DNA from: CBCOTE01 sp965112965
GTDB lineage: Bacteria > Desulfobacterota > Desulfovibrionia > Desulfovibrionales > Desulfovibrionaceae
Assembly (NCBI GenBank): GCA_965112965.1
Contig: CBCOTE010000023.1
Location: forward strand, 62,001 to 126,000
Direction of reading: 5' to 3'
Length of the DNA stretch: 64,000 nucleotides
The notes under the pieces are model-generated. The model worked only from the letters and a program-made list of their open reading frames with translations, had not been told where the DNA came from and searched no databases. The position numbers and the translations under genes are program-made. Below are positions 30,784-40,484 of the stretch, in pieces. Positions within the stretch are counted from its first letter, which is position 1, and each line of letters opens with the position of its first letter.

Positions 30784-31868
30784 CTACGTAATGTGCAGCA
30801 GTTTTTCCCATTGAGACATAACCTGCTTGGCGCTGAAGCGATCAAGGACGTTTTGGGCTTTAATGCTCAACTCACTGCGCAGGGCATTGTCACCCAACAA
30901 ATGGTCTAGTACCACAGCTAGAGCCTTGGGGTCTTCGACCGGTACCAGCAGGCCATTTTCTCCATTCTGTATAATCTCGGCCGGGCCGCTAGGGCAGTTA
31001 GCTGCAATGACTGGCAGCCCGTGAGCCATGGCTTCACAAAGGGCGTTGGGGAAGCCTTCATAACGGGAGGAAAGCACGAAAAGGTCTGATTGAGTATAAT
31101 ACGGGGCGACATTGTGCTGTAGACCATGCAGGTGGACGCGTTTGTGCAACCCCAGAGCCTCACATAACTGCCCAATGGTATTGTATAAGGTCCTTCGTCC
31201 ACGATGGTTAGGTGCCATTCTGGGTACTGTGCTGCGATGTGGCTGAAGGCAGTGAGCAGCAGGTCGTAACCTTTGAGGCGTTCTAGCCGACCTACGGCTA
31301 AGATGGTCGGACGGTGTAGTTCTTTGCCTTCGGGCATCCGTGCCTGGTGTGGGGTGAGTACGGGATTGGGAATGATGTACAGCTTCCTGCTCCAGGTGGC
31401 AGAAAAATAGGCCGCAGCGCGCGGTGTTTGGACCGTTACGGCGTAGGCAGTACAGTAGGTCCATCTGCGCAGAATTTTTCATAAGGCTCTGGGGAAATTT
31501 TAGCCGGGTCGGTCCTCTCGGAGAGCACTACCTGTGTCTTCAAGCCCCAACAAGCGATGGCTGTGAGTACATTGCAGACTGGTAGGAAGCTGATAACTGC
31601 TCGTGGCCTTAGTTTGGCGATGGCGGTGTGTAGGGCGTGGATGCGGGATAAATTGTTGCTAATTTTAATAACAAAACTGCCGGACGAAACGACGGTACCT
31701 AAATATACCACTTTAATTCGCTCGTCCAGAAAAAAAGAAAGGTGGGTCGGCGGTCAATGTGATGATTGTGATCTCGAAAGAGCGCATAGCCCAGTAGTTG
31801 GCCATGGTAGTCATTGTGCGCTGGGCGCCGCCGCAGGCTAGGGAGTAGATGATGAAGGCTAGTTTTAT
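30784..31868 (-). pseudogene. GT4-family glycosyltransferase with three frameshifts and lost start
   Basis: The remains of a full glycosyltransferase: SLACGGAQRTMTTMANYW at the N-end, LAVGRLERLKGYDLLL mid-way, and YEGFPNALCEAMAHGLP with AEIIQNGENGLLVP at the C-end, spread over three frames. The first shift is a +1 in a seven-T run (31730-31736 on the + strand as A7). The second is a -1 in a five-A run (31475-31479). The third is a -1 near 31187-31193. The codon where ATG is expected, 10 bases after AAGGAG, is ATA (31868-31866). It ends 14 bases before the intact glycosyltransferase and was once co-transcribed with it. Two shifts lie in homopolymers and could in principle be suppressed by transcriptional slippage, but the third and the lost start argue for a dead gene. 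Confidence 0.9.
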
Positions 31869-32019
31869 GGTGGCAGGTCTCCTTGCAACTATTAATATTT
31901 TTAGTATAAAATAGCGATAAATAAAGCAAGAAAGAAGAGTGGGCAGGGAGCCTCAGGTGGCGCCTGGTGAAGATCGGTACCCATGTGGCTGTAGGTTTTT
32001 ACTATAGGTCTCAGAGTTA

Positions 32020-33933
32020 TTACGCCGGGATCGTAATATGTCTCCACAGGGGGGTATATCGAGTTTCTACGTGAGGGACGGGTATTCCTTGGGCCATAGA
32101 TATAGCTCGGAGAGTGCTGTCGGGCTGACGGATGAGTTCGGCGAAGCCGCCCTGCTCGATACATCGGCCGCGGTCGAGTACGAGTATTGTGTCTGCTAGC
32201 TGTGCAGTCTGTAGTCGGTGGGTGATCAGGAGGATAGCCACTCGGCTCTTGAGTTTTTTCAGGGCCGCCAGCACTTCGATTTCGTTGTGGCCGTCCAGTG
32301 CGTTAGTGATTTCATCGAGCACCAGCAGCCAAGGTTTACGATATAGTGCTCGGGCCAACGCTAGACGCTGTCGTTCACCACCAGAGAGCCGGCTACCTTG
32401 CTCGCCTACTACGGATTCGATGCCTTCGGGTAGGGCTTCTACGAAGTCTAGGGCGCGGGCTAGAGCTAGGGCGGTCCGTACGCGGATGGGGTCGGCCTTG
32501 GGTTCACCCCAGGCCACGTTGTCGCGCACTGTAGTGTGGAAGATTGAGTTTTCCTGGAGTACTAGACCGATGCGGCGTCGCCAGGTTTCTATATCTAGAT
32601 CAGCCAGTAGGGTGTTGTCCACGTGAATAGTTCCGGCAGTGGGAAGGAATAAACCTAGGAGTAGGTCCGCGAGGGTGCTTTTACCACTACCTGAAGCGCC
32701 GACCACGGCCACGCATTCTCCTTGCCGTAGTTTAAAACTGATGTTCGAGAGGGCCGGCATTGATGTATTAGGGTAGCTGAAGCTCACGTCTTTAAAAATT
32801 ATTTTTTGCCAGTCCGTAAGCGGCCGGATTTTGGAGAGCGGGACTGGATGGGCCAAGGCTTCGTCCAGTCGTTTTTTCCAGCTCCAATACCAGGACAGTA
32901 GTGTGCGGGCTTGGTATATGGCATCCTGCAGAGCGAAGAGGCGCGGTGCCAGTCGGTAGAAGATGCCTAGAAAGACCAGACAGGCCGTTGGTGGTAGACC
33001 GCGTAGTCGGATCATGGTGTAGAGTATTATGGCCATACACAAGACACCTCCTGCCTCCAATACCAGACGCAGCGCCTGGCCGTAGGCCTGAGCTGTGAAG
33101 TGGCTGGTGGCGTATTCCCGGAAGCTTACAATTAGCTGGGAGCCTGCCAGACTAGTCCTGCCTGAGCTGCGGATAAACTTTAGCTGTCCGAATATCTCTT
33201 GGGCCCGTATGCCGATGGCTGATACCATGTCTGAAAGTCGGTCCGCATGGCGTCGGGTTCGGCTGTCGATATATCGGTAGGCGCTGACCCACATCGTGCC
33301 GAAAATTAGAGTAAGTAGAGTAGTCTCAGTCGAGATCATTAAGGCCGTAGTGACGAGTACCACAGTCACCAGGGCCATGCCTGCGGCTTGGATAAAAGAT
33401 TGGCCTCCAAGGGCTATCTGGTAGCCTTCAAGGACGAGTGATTTTTCAATATCTCCCAGTCTGAGATACAAGAAACGTGACCAATCCATAGATAGAAGCG
33501 CCTCGCCCATGCGGCGTCGTGCATCTTCCTCCAGTGTGGCTCGCAACTGTATACGGCCGGTCTCAGCCATAAAGCGGACCATGGCCGCGGTCAGGCCTAA
33601 GAGTACGAAGACCAGGAGTGAAGAGGTGAGTTCGCTGGCGTCGGCGTATTGGAGCCAGGCCAGGAGCTTGTCCTGTTTTAAGTCACTGTTTATTGTAGAA
33701 AGGGCTCCGGTGTTACCTTGCAGTACCGGGATTAATCGTAGGAGCGCTAGGCCCTCCAACAGGCCAGATATCCCTAGTAGTAAGACGCAGGCCCATGCTA
33801 GTCGGCCATGACCTCGTAGTATGGCTAGGTAAGCCCTGATCAGTGACGGCCTGCTAAACTTGTCCGATGAGGCCGGCGGCACGGATTGTTCGTCCGTCGT
33901 GTTATCAAACTTTCGTCGAGAATGTAATTCCAT
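32020..33933 (-). CDS. ABC exporter, membrane and ATPase domains fused (MsbA/PglK type)
   Basis: A 637-residue half-transporter that would dimerise and export a lipid-linked molecule. The N-terminal half holds about six membrane segments (roughly residues 40-330). The ATPase domain has Walker A GASGSGKST (about 422-430), signature LSGGERQR, Walker B LLVLDEI and the H-loop histidine in LLITHR. The D-loop reads NALD rather than SALD. I chose the ATG at 33933, which has AAAAGGA 10 bases upstream; the ATG 24 bases earlier has none. It sits between glycosyltransferases, so an oligosaccharide- or lipopolysaccharide-type substrate is likely, but lipid A core export by MsbA cannot be excluded. Confidence 0.9.
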   Translation of the reverse strand: MELHSRRKFDNTTDEQSVPPASSDKFSRPSLIRAYLAILRGHGRLAWACVLLLGISGLLEGLALLRLIPVLQGNTGALSTINSDLKQDKLLAWLQYADASELTSSLLVFVLLGLTAAMVRFMAETGRIQLRATLEEDARRRMGEALLSMDWSRFLYLRLGDIEKSLVLEGYQIALGGQSFIQAAGMALVTVVLVTTALMISTETTLLTLIFGTMWVSAYRYIDSRTRRHADRLSDMVSAIGIRAQEIFGQLKFIRSSGRTSLAGSQLIVSFREYATSHFTAQAYGQALRLVLEAGGVLCMAIILYTMIRLRGLPPTACLVFLGIFYRLAPRLFALQDAIYQARTLLSWYWSWKKRLDEALAHPVPLSKIRPLTDWQKIIFKDVSFSYPNTSMPALSNISFKLRQGECVAVVGASGSGKSTLADLLLGLFLPTAGTIHVDNTLLADLDIETWRRRIGLVLQENSIFHTTVRDNVAWGEPKADPIRVRTALALARALDFVEALPEGIESVVGEQGSRLSGGERQRLALARALYRKPWLLVLDEITNALDGHNEIEVLAALKKLKSRVAILLITHRLQTAQLADTILVLDRGRCIEQGGFAELIRQPDSTLRAISMAQGIPVPHVETRYTPLWRHITIPA

Positions 33934-34061
33934 CGGGTAATGATCCTTTTCATACAAAAAAGCAGTCTGCGGTTTTTTTTTTGAGTTCGTTCGCTTAGGG
34001 TTGTGACTAAGCTGTTAATGTCTGTTGCAAGCATAAGAAGTCCCGCCTACCTCGAGCTGGA

Positions 34062-34268
34062 TTATAGAGCCGGCACGCCGTCGTAGTCGAAGACCGCCAC
34101 AGGCAGCCCGTAGACTATGATATCGGCCAGAACGTTGAGAAAGTTTCTCATTATTAAGGGTAAGGTAAATAATTTCCTAAAGTGTAATATATTTGCTGGT
34201 CGCTTCATGGATCCTGGCAGATGCACGAGGTCCGTGATGCCTAGCTCACGGGCTAGAATTTTCAACAC
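34062..34268 (-). pseudogene. Glycosyltransferase C-terminal relic
   Basis: A 68-codon minus-strand frame (LARELGITDLVHLPGSMKRP, then a decayed ILHFRKLFTLPL..., then GLPVAVFDYDGVPA) matches the nucleotide-binding half of GT4 enzymes in order, but the ADLFVLPS and EGFPNVL motifs have decayed and the rest of the gene is gone. It lies just upstream of the ABC exporter on the same strand and marks the former start of the polysaccharide cluster. Confidence 0.65.
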
Positions 34269-36651
34269 TGGTCGCTTAGAACTATACCTAATTTTTGCTA
34301 TTCCTGATGATATCCGGATAGAGATTATCCTGTAGCTGTGGTAAAGGCCCGTACAAAAAATATTGAATTATTTGTCGGCGGTTAAGCTATTCATGGCTAA
34401 TCAGGCCGGAATCAGTAGTCAATAAGAGGCGAACAGGCTCGGACTAAAAGATGGAGATGGGCACGAGGTTGAGCATGTACTTGGTTGATTAGGCCGAGAC
34501 TAAGCCCGCGCATCCAGTTTATAGCTTTGGTCGTTTTAGGATTATTTGGGCGGCCTAGGCATAAAGTATTCGGTTCAGGAGCTTCAACCGTGATCTAAGT
34601 TGCCGTACTCGTGGGCCGTTATACTCCTAGATCTATTACGATGTCCACTTGCAGTGTAAGGACATAGGTTAAGTTTTCGAAATCAATGGTCACCTTGGGG
34701 TAGGAGTCAGATAAATAGTGCTCAATGGTAGTCAGTTGGTAGTGTTAGTCGGCCAGGTCGAATTAGTGACAGCTAGTATTGGTCTAAGCCATGAGTCATT
34801 TTTTTTGACAGATCAAGAATTGAGTCTGGCTAGAAGTTAATCAGTCATGGTTTCGTGTAGGAGCCGTTTACTTGTACATAATTCCGACGACAATATTAAG
34901 ATCTAGACCGCTAACTGATTAACCTAGTAAGAGTAGTCGTATTTCTAGGTTTATGTGTATGGCTGTTTGGTCTACTTTGGCGAAGATATTTAATGGAAAT
35001 CGATGTGAAGCATAGCTATATTGCGGCTCAGTCAGGAGTATTTTTTTGGACTTAGTCGTTGTTACGTATCGGCGTAGTATAGATTCGTAAAAAATTCGAG
35101 CGCCTATAAGGCAGCGCATTTTCAGATCTGGCAGACTAGAATTATGGGGCGGAAGGTATCGTTAAATAGTTTTTTTTGTCATACATTCGGAGTAGATCCG
35201 GCACTATAGTTAAGGTTTCGGCTAGAATACAGCGTATGGTAGTGTGCCGGATGCTCAAAATTTAGATTGAGGCTGTGGTTAAGTAGAATTTATCGAAGAC
35301 TGTGACAGATGGGTCGTTAGTTTCAAAATTTATAATTAAGGTGGATAATTCCTCGATCAAGCGACGCATCTGAGCCGCCATCAGAGAAGAACCAATGTCT
35401 TCATAAGGAAAGCGCTCATGGGCCATCCGTTAATCGTTGGGTCGGCCAGAGTAGTATCCAGGGGCATTCTTATGGCCTGGCCAGCATTTTAGCCTTGAAA
35501 ACTACATAAAGTGATGGCCTGGCCTCAATGTATTATATTGGTAAAATTCCAAAAAGTTTCGTAGTTTTGTCGTTGTTGGCGGTGAGATTGATTGCTTTGT
35601 CCTGAGATACCTTGTAGTAGGTCGCTGTGAATATTTCGGGCTCAGGCAGGTAACTACGATACAGGTAGTATTGTATAGGTTCGAGACTTAAGTCGAGATG
35701 GATGCCTGGTACGTGACGCAGGGTGGTACCAATGTGTCGCAACACAATAGTCCCTCATATGGCTATATCGTAGGATATCTATCCGAAGTGATCCCAGGTG
35801 ATCCCAGGCTAGAATCAGATGGCGCTTGGATGCACCCAGAGTGCAAGGGCGAATATCCCGTATAGTTTGGCTATGATCTTGGACGATTTCACTCCGCTGT
35901 TGTAGGTGGCCATAAATATTTTTTTGATGTTTGTGCCTATGCGGAAAGCGTAGCCAGCGATTATGAGTTTTTTGGCGTAGTTCCTATCCGCTATAGAGCT
36001 TTTCGATGTAGTCAATGATATGCCCGGGCCATAGACTGGCGGTTGGTTGGGAAGCTATTAAATGCAGCCAGCTGGAGTGGGCTAGGGCCACTTCGGCTCA
36101 GGGATTATAACAGGTTCCGCATTGTTTTACCCACGGGCGCATTAAAGCAGCGGCGATCGTGATCGCGGCTATGTTCGAGGCTAGTGGCCCTATGCGGGCG
36201 ACTATTCTGTACACGGGCAGAACTTTAGGTTGAGCTACGCGGCACTATATGGCTAACGGTTCAACGAGTCTTGAGCGGTATGTTCGGACTGTAAGAATAT
36301 TAGGAATATAACTGTGATGGCCGAGTCATGTTCAACTACAGGAGTAAGAAAAAGAGCAGTCTGTGTAATAGTCAAGGCTTGCAGGTCGACGGAGAGCTCC
36401 TGCACCGTGAGACATAGCACTGGTGCTAGTTAGATTATGTATGAGTGGATGACTTTATATAATGCCGTAGGTGTTGAGTATCGAGTCTACGAATAATATA
36501 ATGATATAAGGTCTAGCGTAGCTGGCTGCTAGATATTTAGGCCGACTATTCAGTTGTGAGAAGAGTCAGATTTGCAATGCTTTAGCGTCATACATAGGAA
36601 GATCACTATACGGAATGTGGCGGTAAGTTTGTGGTGGGCGGCGATTTGGTC
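34269..36651. other. 2.4-kb spacer with minus-strand relics
   Basis: No intact gene. Minus-strand frames at 35533-35745 (RHVPGIHLDLSLEP) and 35815-36015 look partly coding and may be remains of further polysaccharide genes, but they show no diagnostic motif. A 10-base tandem duplication (GTGATCCCAG twice) lies near 35788-35808. Confidence 0.6.
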
Positions 36652-37527
36652 TCAAGCTAACCGTACGGTGTACTTCTTGAGGAAGCCCGCAGGATAGTAA
36701 GACAGCTTAGCCTGGCGTAGTCCTTCATCGTCCAGGTCCTGCTCCCTGTTGACATGGGTGAAACTGCTAGCATTGCGTTCTAGGAACATCTGGTTGATAG
36801 CTTGATAGACACCGCGAAATTTAGGGCTACCCTTTTCGAAGTGGATGACCAGAGTATCCTCGGTGAGTGGTTCGGCCACGGTATAGGCAACCATAGTCTT
36901 GTCTATGTGCAAACTGGCGCCTATGAGGCCAGGCAGGTGATCCCAGGCTGTAAGTACTCGGGCTACCGCAGTATTTTCTGCCAGCAGTGGTGAGGGGTTA
37001 GTGTGTTTATGCCGGCGAAACCACTCGGCCTGCAGCTCCAACACTTCCTCCACGCAATCGGGCAACATGTCGATGAGTTCGGCGCGGTACTGCCGTTTGA
37101 AAGCATTAAGATGGTTTTTTTTGCGGTGTAATTTGTTACCCTTAAGGCTTATCATTTTTTCTACTGAGTAGAAGTAGTCCCAGTGCCCTCGGGCTTCTTC
37201 TACAGCAATGCGGTTTGGGAAGATGCATTTCCAAAGATCGACTAGTTGGCCTGGGACTCGGATAAGTGCGCATGGCTTAGTGAGATGAGGACAGCGGTTC
37301 CAGTCTACATCGTGCCAAGGTCCTACAGGAGCCCAGAAAATAGGCTTAGGTTGGGTTTGGCGCAGCCAGACATGGCTATCGTCGAAGCTCCACTCCAGGC
37401 CGTACTCATTGGCCCAGCCCCAGATATTAGACAGGCTGTAATCTGAGGTCCGCTCAGGGCAACGTAGGAAACGTTCTAGATACTCGTTCCGTCGTTCCAA
37501 AGATATGGCTTCGAATGGTGCGGGCAT
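36652..37527 (-). CDS. DUF2156 (GNAT-fold) protein
   Basis: A 291-residue protein of the DUF2156 family, related in fold to the acyltransferase part of aminoacyl-phosphatidylglycerol synthases and FemX-like enzymes, but here without the membrane flippase part. The N-terminal YSLSNIWGWANEYGLEW (about 30-46) and the C-terminal FRGVYQAINQMFLE with NREQDLDDEGLRQAK (about 237-275) are typical. These proteins are soluble, and their substrate is unknown. AAAGGA lies 10 bases before the ATG. It is divergent from the ABC importer, which begins 246 bp away. The frame is intact amid decayed DNA, which points to a needed role. Confidence 0.85.
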   Translation of the reverse strand: MPAPFEAISLERRNEYLERFLRCPERTSDYSLSNIWGWANEYGLEWSFDDSHVWLRQTQPKPIFWAPVGPWHDVDWNRCPHLTKPCALIRVPGQLVDLWKCIFPNRIAVEEARGHWDYFYSVEKMISLKGNKLHRKKNHLNAFKRQYRAELIDMLPDCVEEVLELQAEWFRRHKHTNPSPLLAENTAVARVLTAWDHLPGLIGASLHIDKTMVAYTVAEPLTEDTLVIHFEKGSPKFRGVYQAINQMFLERNASSFTHVNREQDLDDEGLRQAKLSYYPAGFLKKYTVRLA

Positions 37528-37718
37528 GGGAAAGCTATCCTTTACAGTGTTTAATGTGATAGTTAGACAAGGTGGTCATAGAATATTTATTAGGTTGGCT
37601 ATAAAACGCAAACTAGCTACTGTACAGTTTGATGATACCGCCGGTTAGGAAGTTTTTTTTGTTGTCGAGGTGGTTGCTTTTGGATATCAGTGGCAGGTCG
37701 TTCGCTATCGATTTTTGA

Positions 37719-37746
37719 TTGCCTGGTAAGAAATGATATTTATACT
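37719..37746 (+). promoter_or_regulatory. Candidate promoter of the ABC importer
   Basis: TATACT (37741-37746) with TTGCCT (37719-37724) 16 nt upstream; the -10 box ends 27 bases before the ATG at 37774. The -35 is weak. Confidence 0.4.
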
Positions 37747-37773
37747 TTGATTATTTTTTCCGGAGAAAGAAAC

Positions 37774-38721
37774 ATGAAACATCTTTTTCTTGCTTGTATG
37801 TTTGCTGGTTTACTGATCGCTAGAATCAGCTATGCCCAGAATTTCACTATCTCCGTCAGTCAAATTGTTGAACATCCGGCCCTGGACGCTACGCGTAAGG
37901 GCTTTATGGATGCTCTCAAGGACGCTGGTGTAGACGTTATCTACCATGTGCATAACGCCCAAGGGAATATCAGTACGGCCAATCAGATTGCTAGCCAGAT
38001 TAAGGATGAGAAGCCTGATCTGGTACTAGCCATCGCTACATCGGCGGCTCAGGCTTGTGCTCAAAAGATCAAAGATGTGCCTATCTTGATAAGCGCAGTC
38101 ACCGACCCGGTAGACGCTGGACTGGTCAAGACCTTGGAGGCTCCAGGCGGTAATGTTACGGGTATGACTGACATGCTTCCAGTAGACCGCCACGTAGAGC
38201 TTATACAGGAATTTGTCCCTGATATCAAGGCTATCGGTGTACTCTACAACGCCGGCGAGGCTAACTCAGTTACCTTGTTGGCATTGTTCAAACAGGAGAC
38301 GGCTAAACGTGGTCTCATTGTAGAAACGGCCACTGTAGCAAGCTCTGGTGGTATCTACCAGGCGATCAAAAGTCTTGTAGGCCATGTACAGGCCTTCTAC
38401 GTGCCCACGGACAATACCGTGCTCTCGGCTCTGGAGTCAGTTATTAAAGTGGCTAACGAGGCTAGGATTCCCCTCTTTTCGGGAGATACCGACTCGGTAG
38501 AGCGCGGTTCTTTGGCCTCCTTGGGCTTCGATTACTACAACATGGGCCGACAGACTGGTGAGATGGCTCGACGTATCCTGATAGAAAAAGTTAGCTCTGC
38601 CACTATGCCTATAGAAAAGCTTAAAAAACTTAACTTAATAGTGAATATGAGGGCTGCCACGGCAATAAGCAAAACTATTCCTGAGTCCGTGGCCAGACGG
38701 GCTGACAAGATTATTGAATAA
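37774..38721 (+). CDS. ABC importer substrate-binding protein (ABC_sub_bind/TrpX type)
   Basis: A 315-residue exported binding protein. A signal peptide (MKHLFLACMFAGLLIARISYA) precedes QNFTISVSQIVEHPALD, the standard beginning of this family (PF04392). VTDPVDAGLV (about 110) and VTGMTDMLPV (about 128) are further family marks. There is no lipobox cysteine, so it should be free in the periplasm. Relatives of the TrpXYZ type import tryptophan or tyrosine, but substrates in this family are rarely proven. I chose the ATG at 37774, with GGAG 8 bases upstream; the longer frame has no signal peptide. It is the first of three genes: binding protein, permease, ATPase. Confidence 0.92.
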   Translation: MKHLFLACMFAGLLIARISYAQNFTISVSQIVEHPALDATRKGFMDALKDAGVDVIYHVHNAQGNISTANQIASQIKDEKPDLVLAIATSAAQACAQKIKDVPILISAVTDPVDAGLVKTLEAPGGNVTGMTDMLPVDRHVELIQEFVPDIKAIGVLYNAGEANSVTLLALFKQETAKRGLIVETATVASSGGIYQAIKSLVGHVQAFYVPTDNTVLSALESVIKVANEARIPLFSGDTDSVERGSLASLGFDYYNMGRQTGEMARRILIEKVSSATMPIEKLKKLNLIVNMRAATAISKTIPESVARRADKIIE

Positions 38722-38782
38722 GACTCGCCTTGCCTGTTCTGAGTTAGGAGCTGAAGGGTATTCAATTTACGGAGAATCTAAC

Positions 38783-39679
38783 ATGAGTTGGTACGCATTT
38801 TTCGGCGCCATTGAACAAGGCTTTGTCTATGGCATCATGGTTCTCGGGGTCTATTTGACATTCCGAGTGCTGAACTTCCCTGATCTTACTGTGGACGGTA
38901 GCTTGCCCTTGGGTGCTGCAGTTTCCGCAGTCTGCATCATTAATGGTATAGACCCATTTTTATCTCTGGTGCCGGCGTTGTTGGCTGGATTCGTCGCCGG
39001 TGTCGTCACTGGTGTTCTGAGCATTAAACTTCGGATTATGCATCTACTGTCCTCTATTTTGACCATGATTGCCCTGTATTCGGTCAACATGCGCATTATG
39101 GGTAAGCCAAATTTGGCCCTGCTAGGTTGGCCCACAGTGCTAGATGCTGTAGACAGGTTGGGGTTACTTTCTTCTATGACTTCGCTGTTGATTTTTGCGG
39201 TCATCGGCTGTGGTGTGGCGGGGCTACTTGTCTGGTTATTGCACACTGAGTTGGGTCAGGTTATGCGCGCGTCAGGAGATAATCTCCAGATGGTCACTAG
39301 CCAGGGTGTGAATGCTGATTGGATAATTATCAGCGGAGTGGGGTTATCTAACGCCTTGGTGGCTATGGCTGGGGCGCTTATTGCTCAAAATCAGGGCGCG
39401 GCGGATGTAAATATGGGCATGGGCACCATAGTGTCAGGTCTAGCATCAGTCATCGTGGGCGAAACAATTTTTGGCCGGCGTGGGTTAGTCTGGGCAGTGG
39501 TGGCCGTTCTCTTAGGTTCGCTAGTCTACCGTTTGACCATTGCCCTGGCGCTTAGTGTGCGGCTTGGACAGTTTATTTTTACCCCTAGTGATTTGAACCT
39601 CGTCACTGCAATTCTTGTAGTGTTAGCTCTGATCTTCCCCAAGCTCAAGCAGAAGGTGATTAACCGTGCTCGTGCTTGA
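38783..39679 (+). CDS. ABC importer permease (TrpY/branched-chain type)
   Basis: A 298-residue inner-membrane permease with about eight to nine hydrophobic segments, of the BPD_transp_2 fold. FRVLNFPDLTVDGSLPLGAA (about 29-48) and GMGTIVSGLASVIVGE (about 213-228) are characteristic for the TrpY-like branch. GGAG lies 8 bases before the ATG at 38783; the frame extends further upstream, but the extension overlaps the preceding stop region and lacks homology. It starts 61 bp after the binding protein and overlaps the start of the ATPase gene by 14 bp, so the three are one operon. Confidence 0.93.
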   Translation: MSWYAFFGAIEQGFVYGIMVLGVYLTFRVLNFPDLTVDGSLPLGAAVSAVCIINGIDPFLSLVPALLAGFVAGVVTGVLSIKLRIMHLLSSILTMIALYSVNMRIMGKPNLALLGWPTVLDAVDRLGLLSSMTSLLIFAVIGCGVAGLLVWLLHTELGQVMRASGDNLQMVTSQGVNADWIIISGVGLSNALVAMAGALIAQNQGAADVNMGMGTIVSGLASVIVGETIFGRRGLVWAVVAVLLGSLVYRLTIALALSVRLGQFIFTPSDLNLVTAILVVLALIFPKLKQKVINRARA

Positions 39680-40460
39680 ACGAGTCATCAAATATTTTAA
39701 TTACGGTACTGCCAACGAGGTTCTAGCTTTGGATGGAGTGGACCTCATCGTGGAGCATGGTAACTTCATTACCGTCATCGGATCCAACGGAGCAGGTAAG
39801 TCTACCTTACTGGATGCTATATCCGGATCATTTGTGCCTAATGCTGGTCGTTTGGTGCTCGATGCTAAGGATGTGACATGCTGGCCTGAATGGAAGCGAG
39901 CCCGTTTCATCGGACGGGTATTCCAGGACCCACACAAGGGTACCTGTGCCTCCATGTCTATTGAAGATAACCTGGCTTTAGCCAGACGGCGTGGCCGTAT
40001 GGGAGGGTTAGGTCGTGGTATCCGGCCTGCCGATCGTGACTATTACCGCGATGGGCTGCAGGCTATTGGTCTAGGTATGGAGGACCGGCTACGGGACCAA
40101 GTGGGGCTGCTCTCTGGTGGCCAGCGTCAAGCGCTAACCATGCTCATGGCTACTATGGTCAAGCCTAAGCTTCTTCTACTCGACGAGCATACCGCGGCTC
40201 TGGACCCTAAAACCGCCTACCAGATCATGGATTTGACCGGACGTCTTGTAAAAGCCCAGACGATGACTACCCTCATGGTCACTCATAATATGGCTCAGGC
40301 TATCGCCTTCGGTAATCGACTAATCATGCTCCACCAGGGAGCTATCATTCTGGACTTGGATGGTGAAGATAAGCGGCGGCTGACTGTAGAGGATCTTTTG
40401 GAGCGTTTTTATTCTCTCTGTAAAGAGAAGCTCAGCTCGGACCGGTTACTTTTAGGATAG
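39666..40460 (+). CDS. ABC importer ATPase (TrpZ type)
   Basis: A 264-residue ATPase that powers the importer. Walker A is GSNGAGKST (about 38-46), the signature is LSGGQRQ (about 148), Walker B is LLLLDEHTAALD (about 168) and the switch histidine is in VTHN (about 202). The start is GTG at 39666, which overlaps the permease by 14 bp and gives the expected MLVLERVIKYFNYGTANEV opening; the GTG two codons later is an alternative. All motifs are intact, so the importer should work. A hairpin begins at the stop codon. Confidence 0.93.
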   Translation: MLVLERVIKYFNYGTANEVLALDGVDLIVEHGNFITVIGSNGAGKSTLLDAISGSFVPNAGRLVLDAKDVTCWPEWKRARFIGRVFQDPHKGTCASMSIEDNLALARRRGRMGGLGRGIRPADRDYYRDGLQAIGLGMEDRLRDQVGLLSGGQRQALTMLMATMVKPKLLLLDEHTAALDPKTAYQIMDLTGRLVKAQTMTTLMVTHNMAQAIAFGNRLIMLHQGAIILDLDGEDKRRLTVEDLLERFYSLCKEKLSSDRLLLG

Positions 40461-40484
40461 GTGGGATGTGTCCCAAATCCTATC
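40456..40484 (+). terminator. Hairpin at the end of the ABC importer operon
   Basis: GATAGG-TGGGA, loop TGTG, TCCCA-(AAT bulge)-CCTATC: 11 paired bases in two blocks, beginning within the stop codon. No T run follows, so it may be a transcript-end hairpin or a Rho-linked end rather than a classic terminator. Confidence 0.45.
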
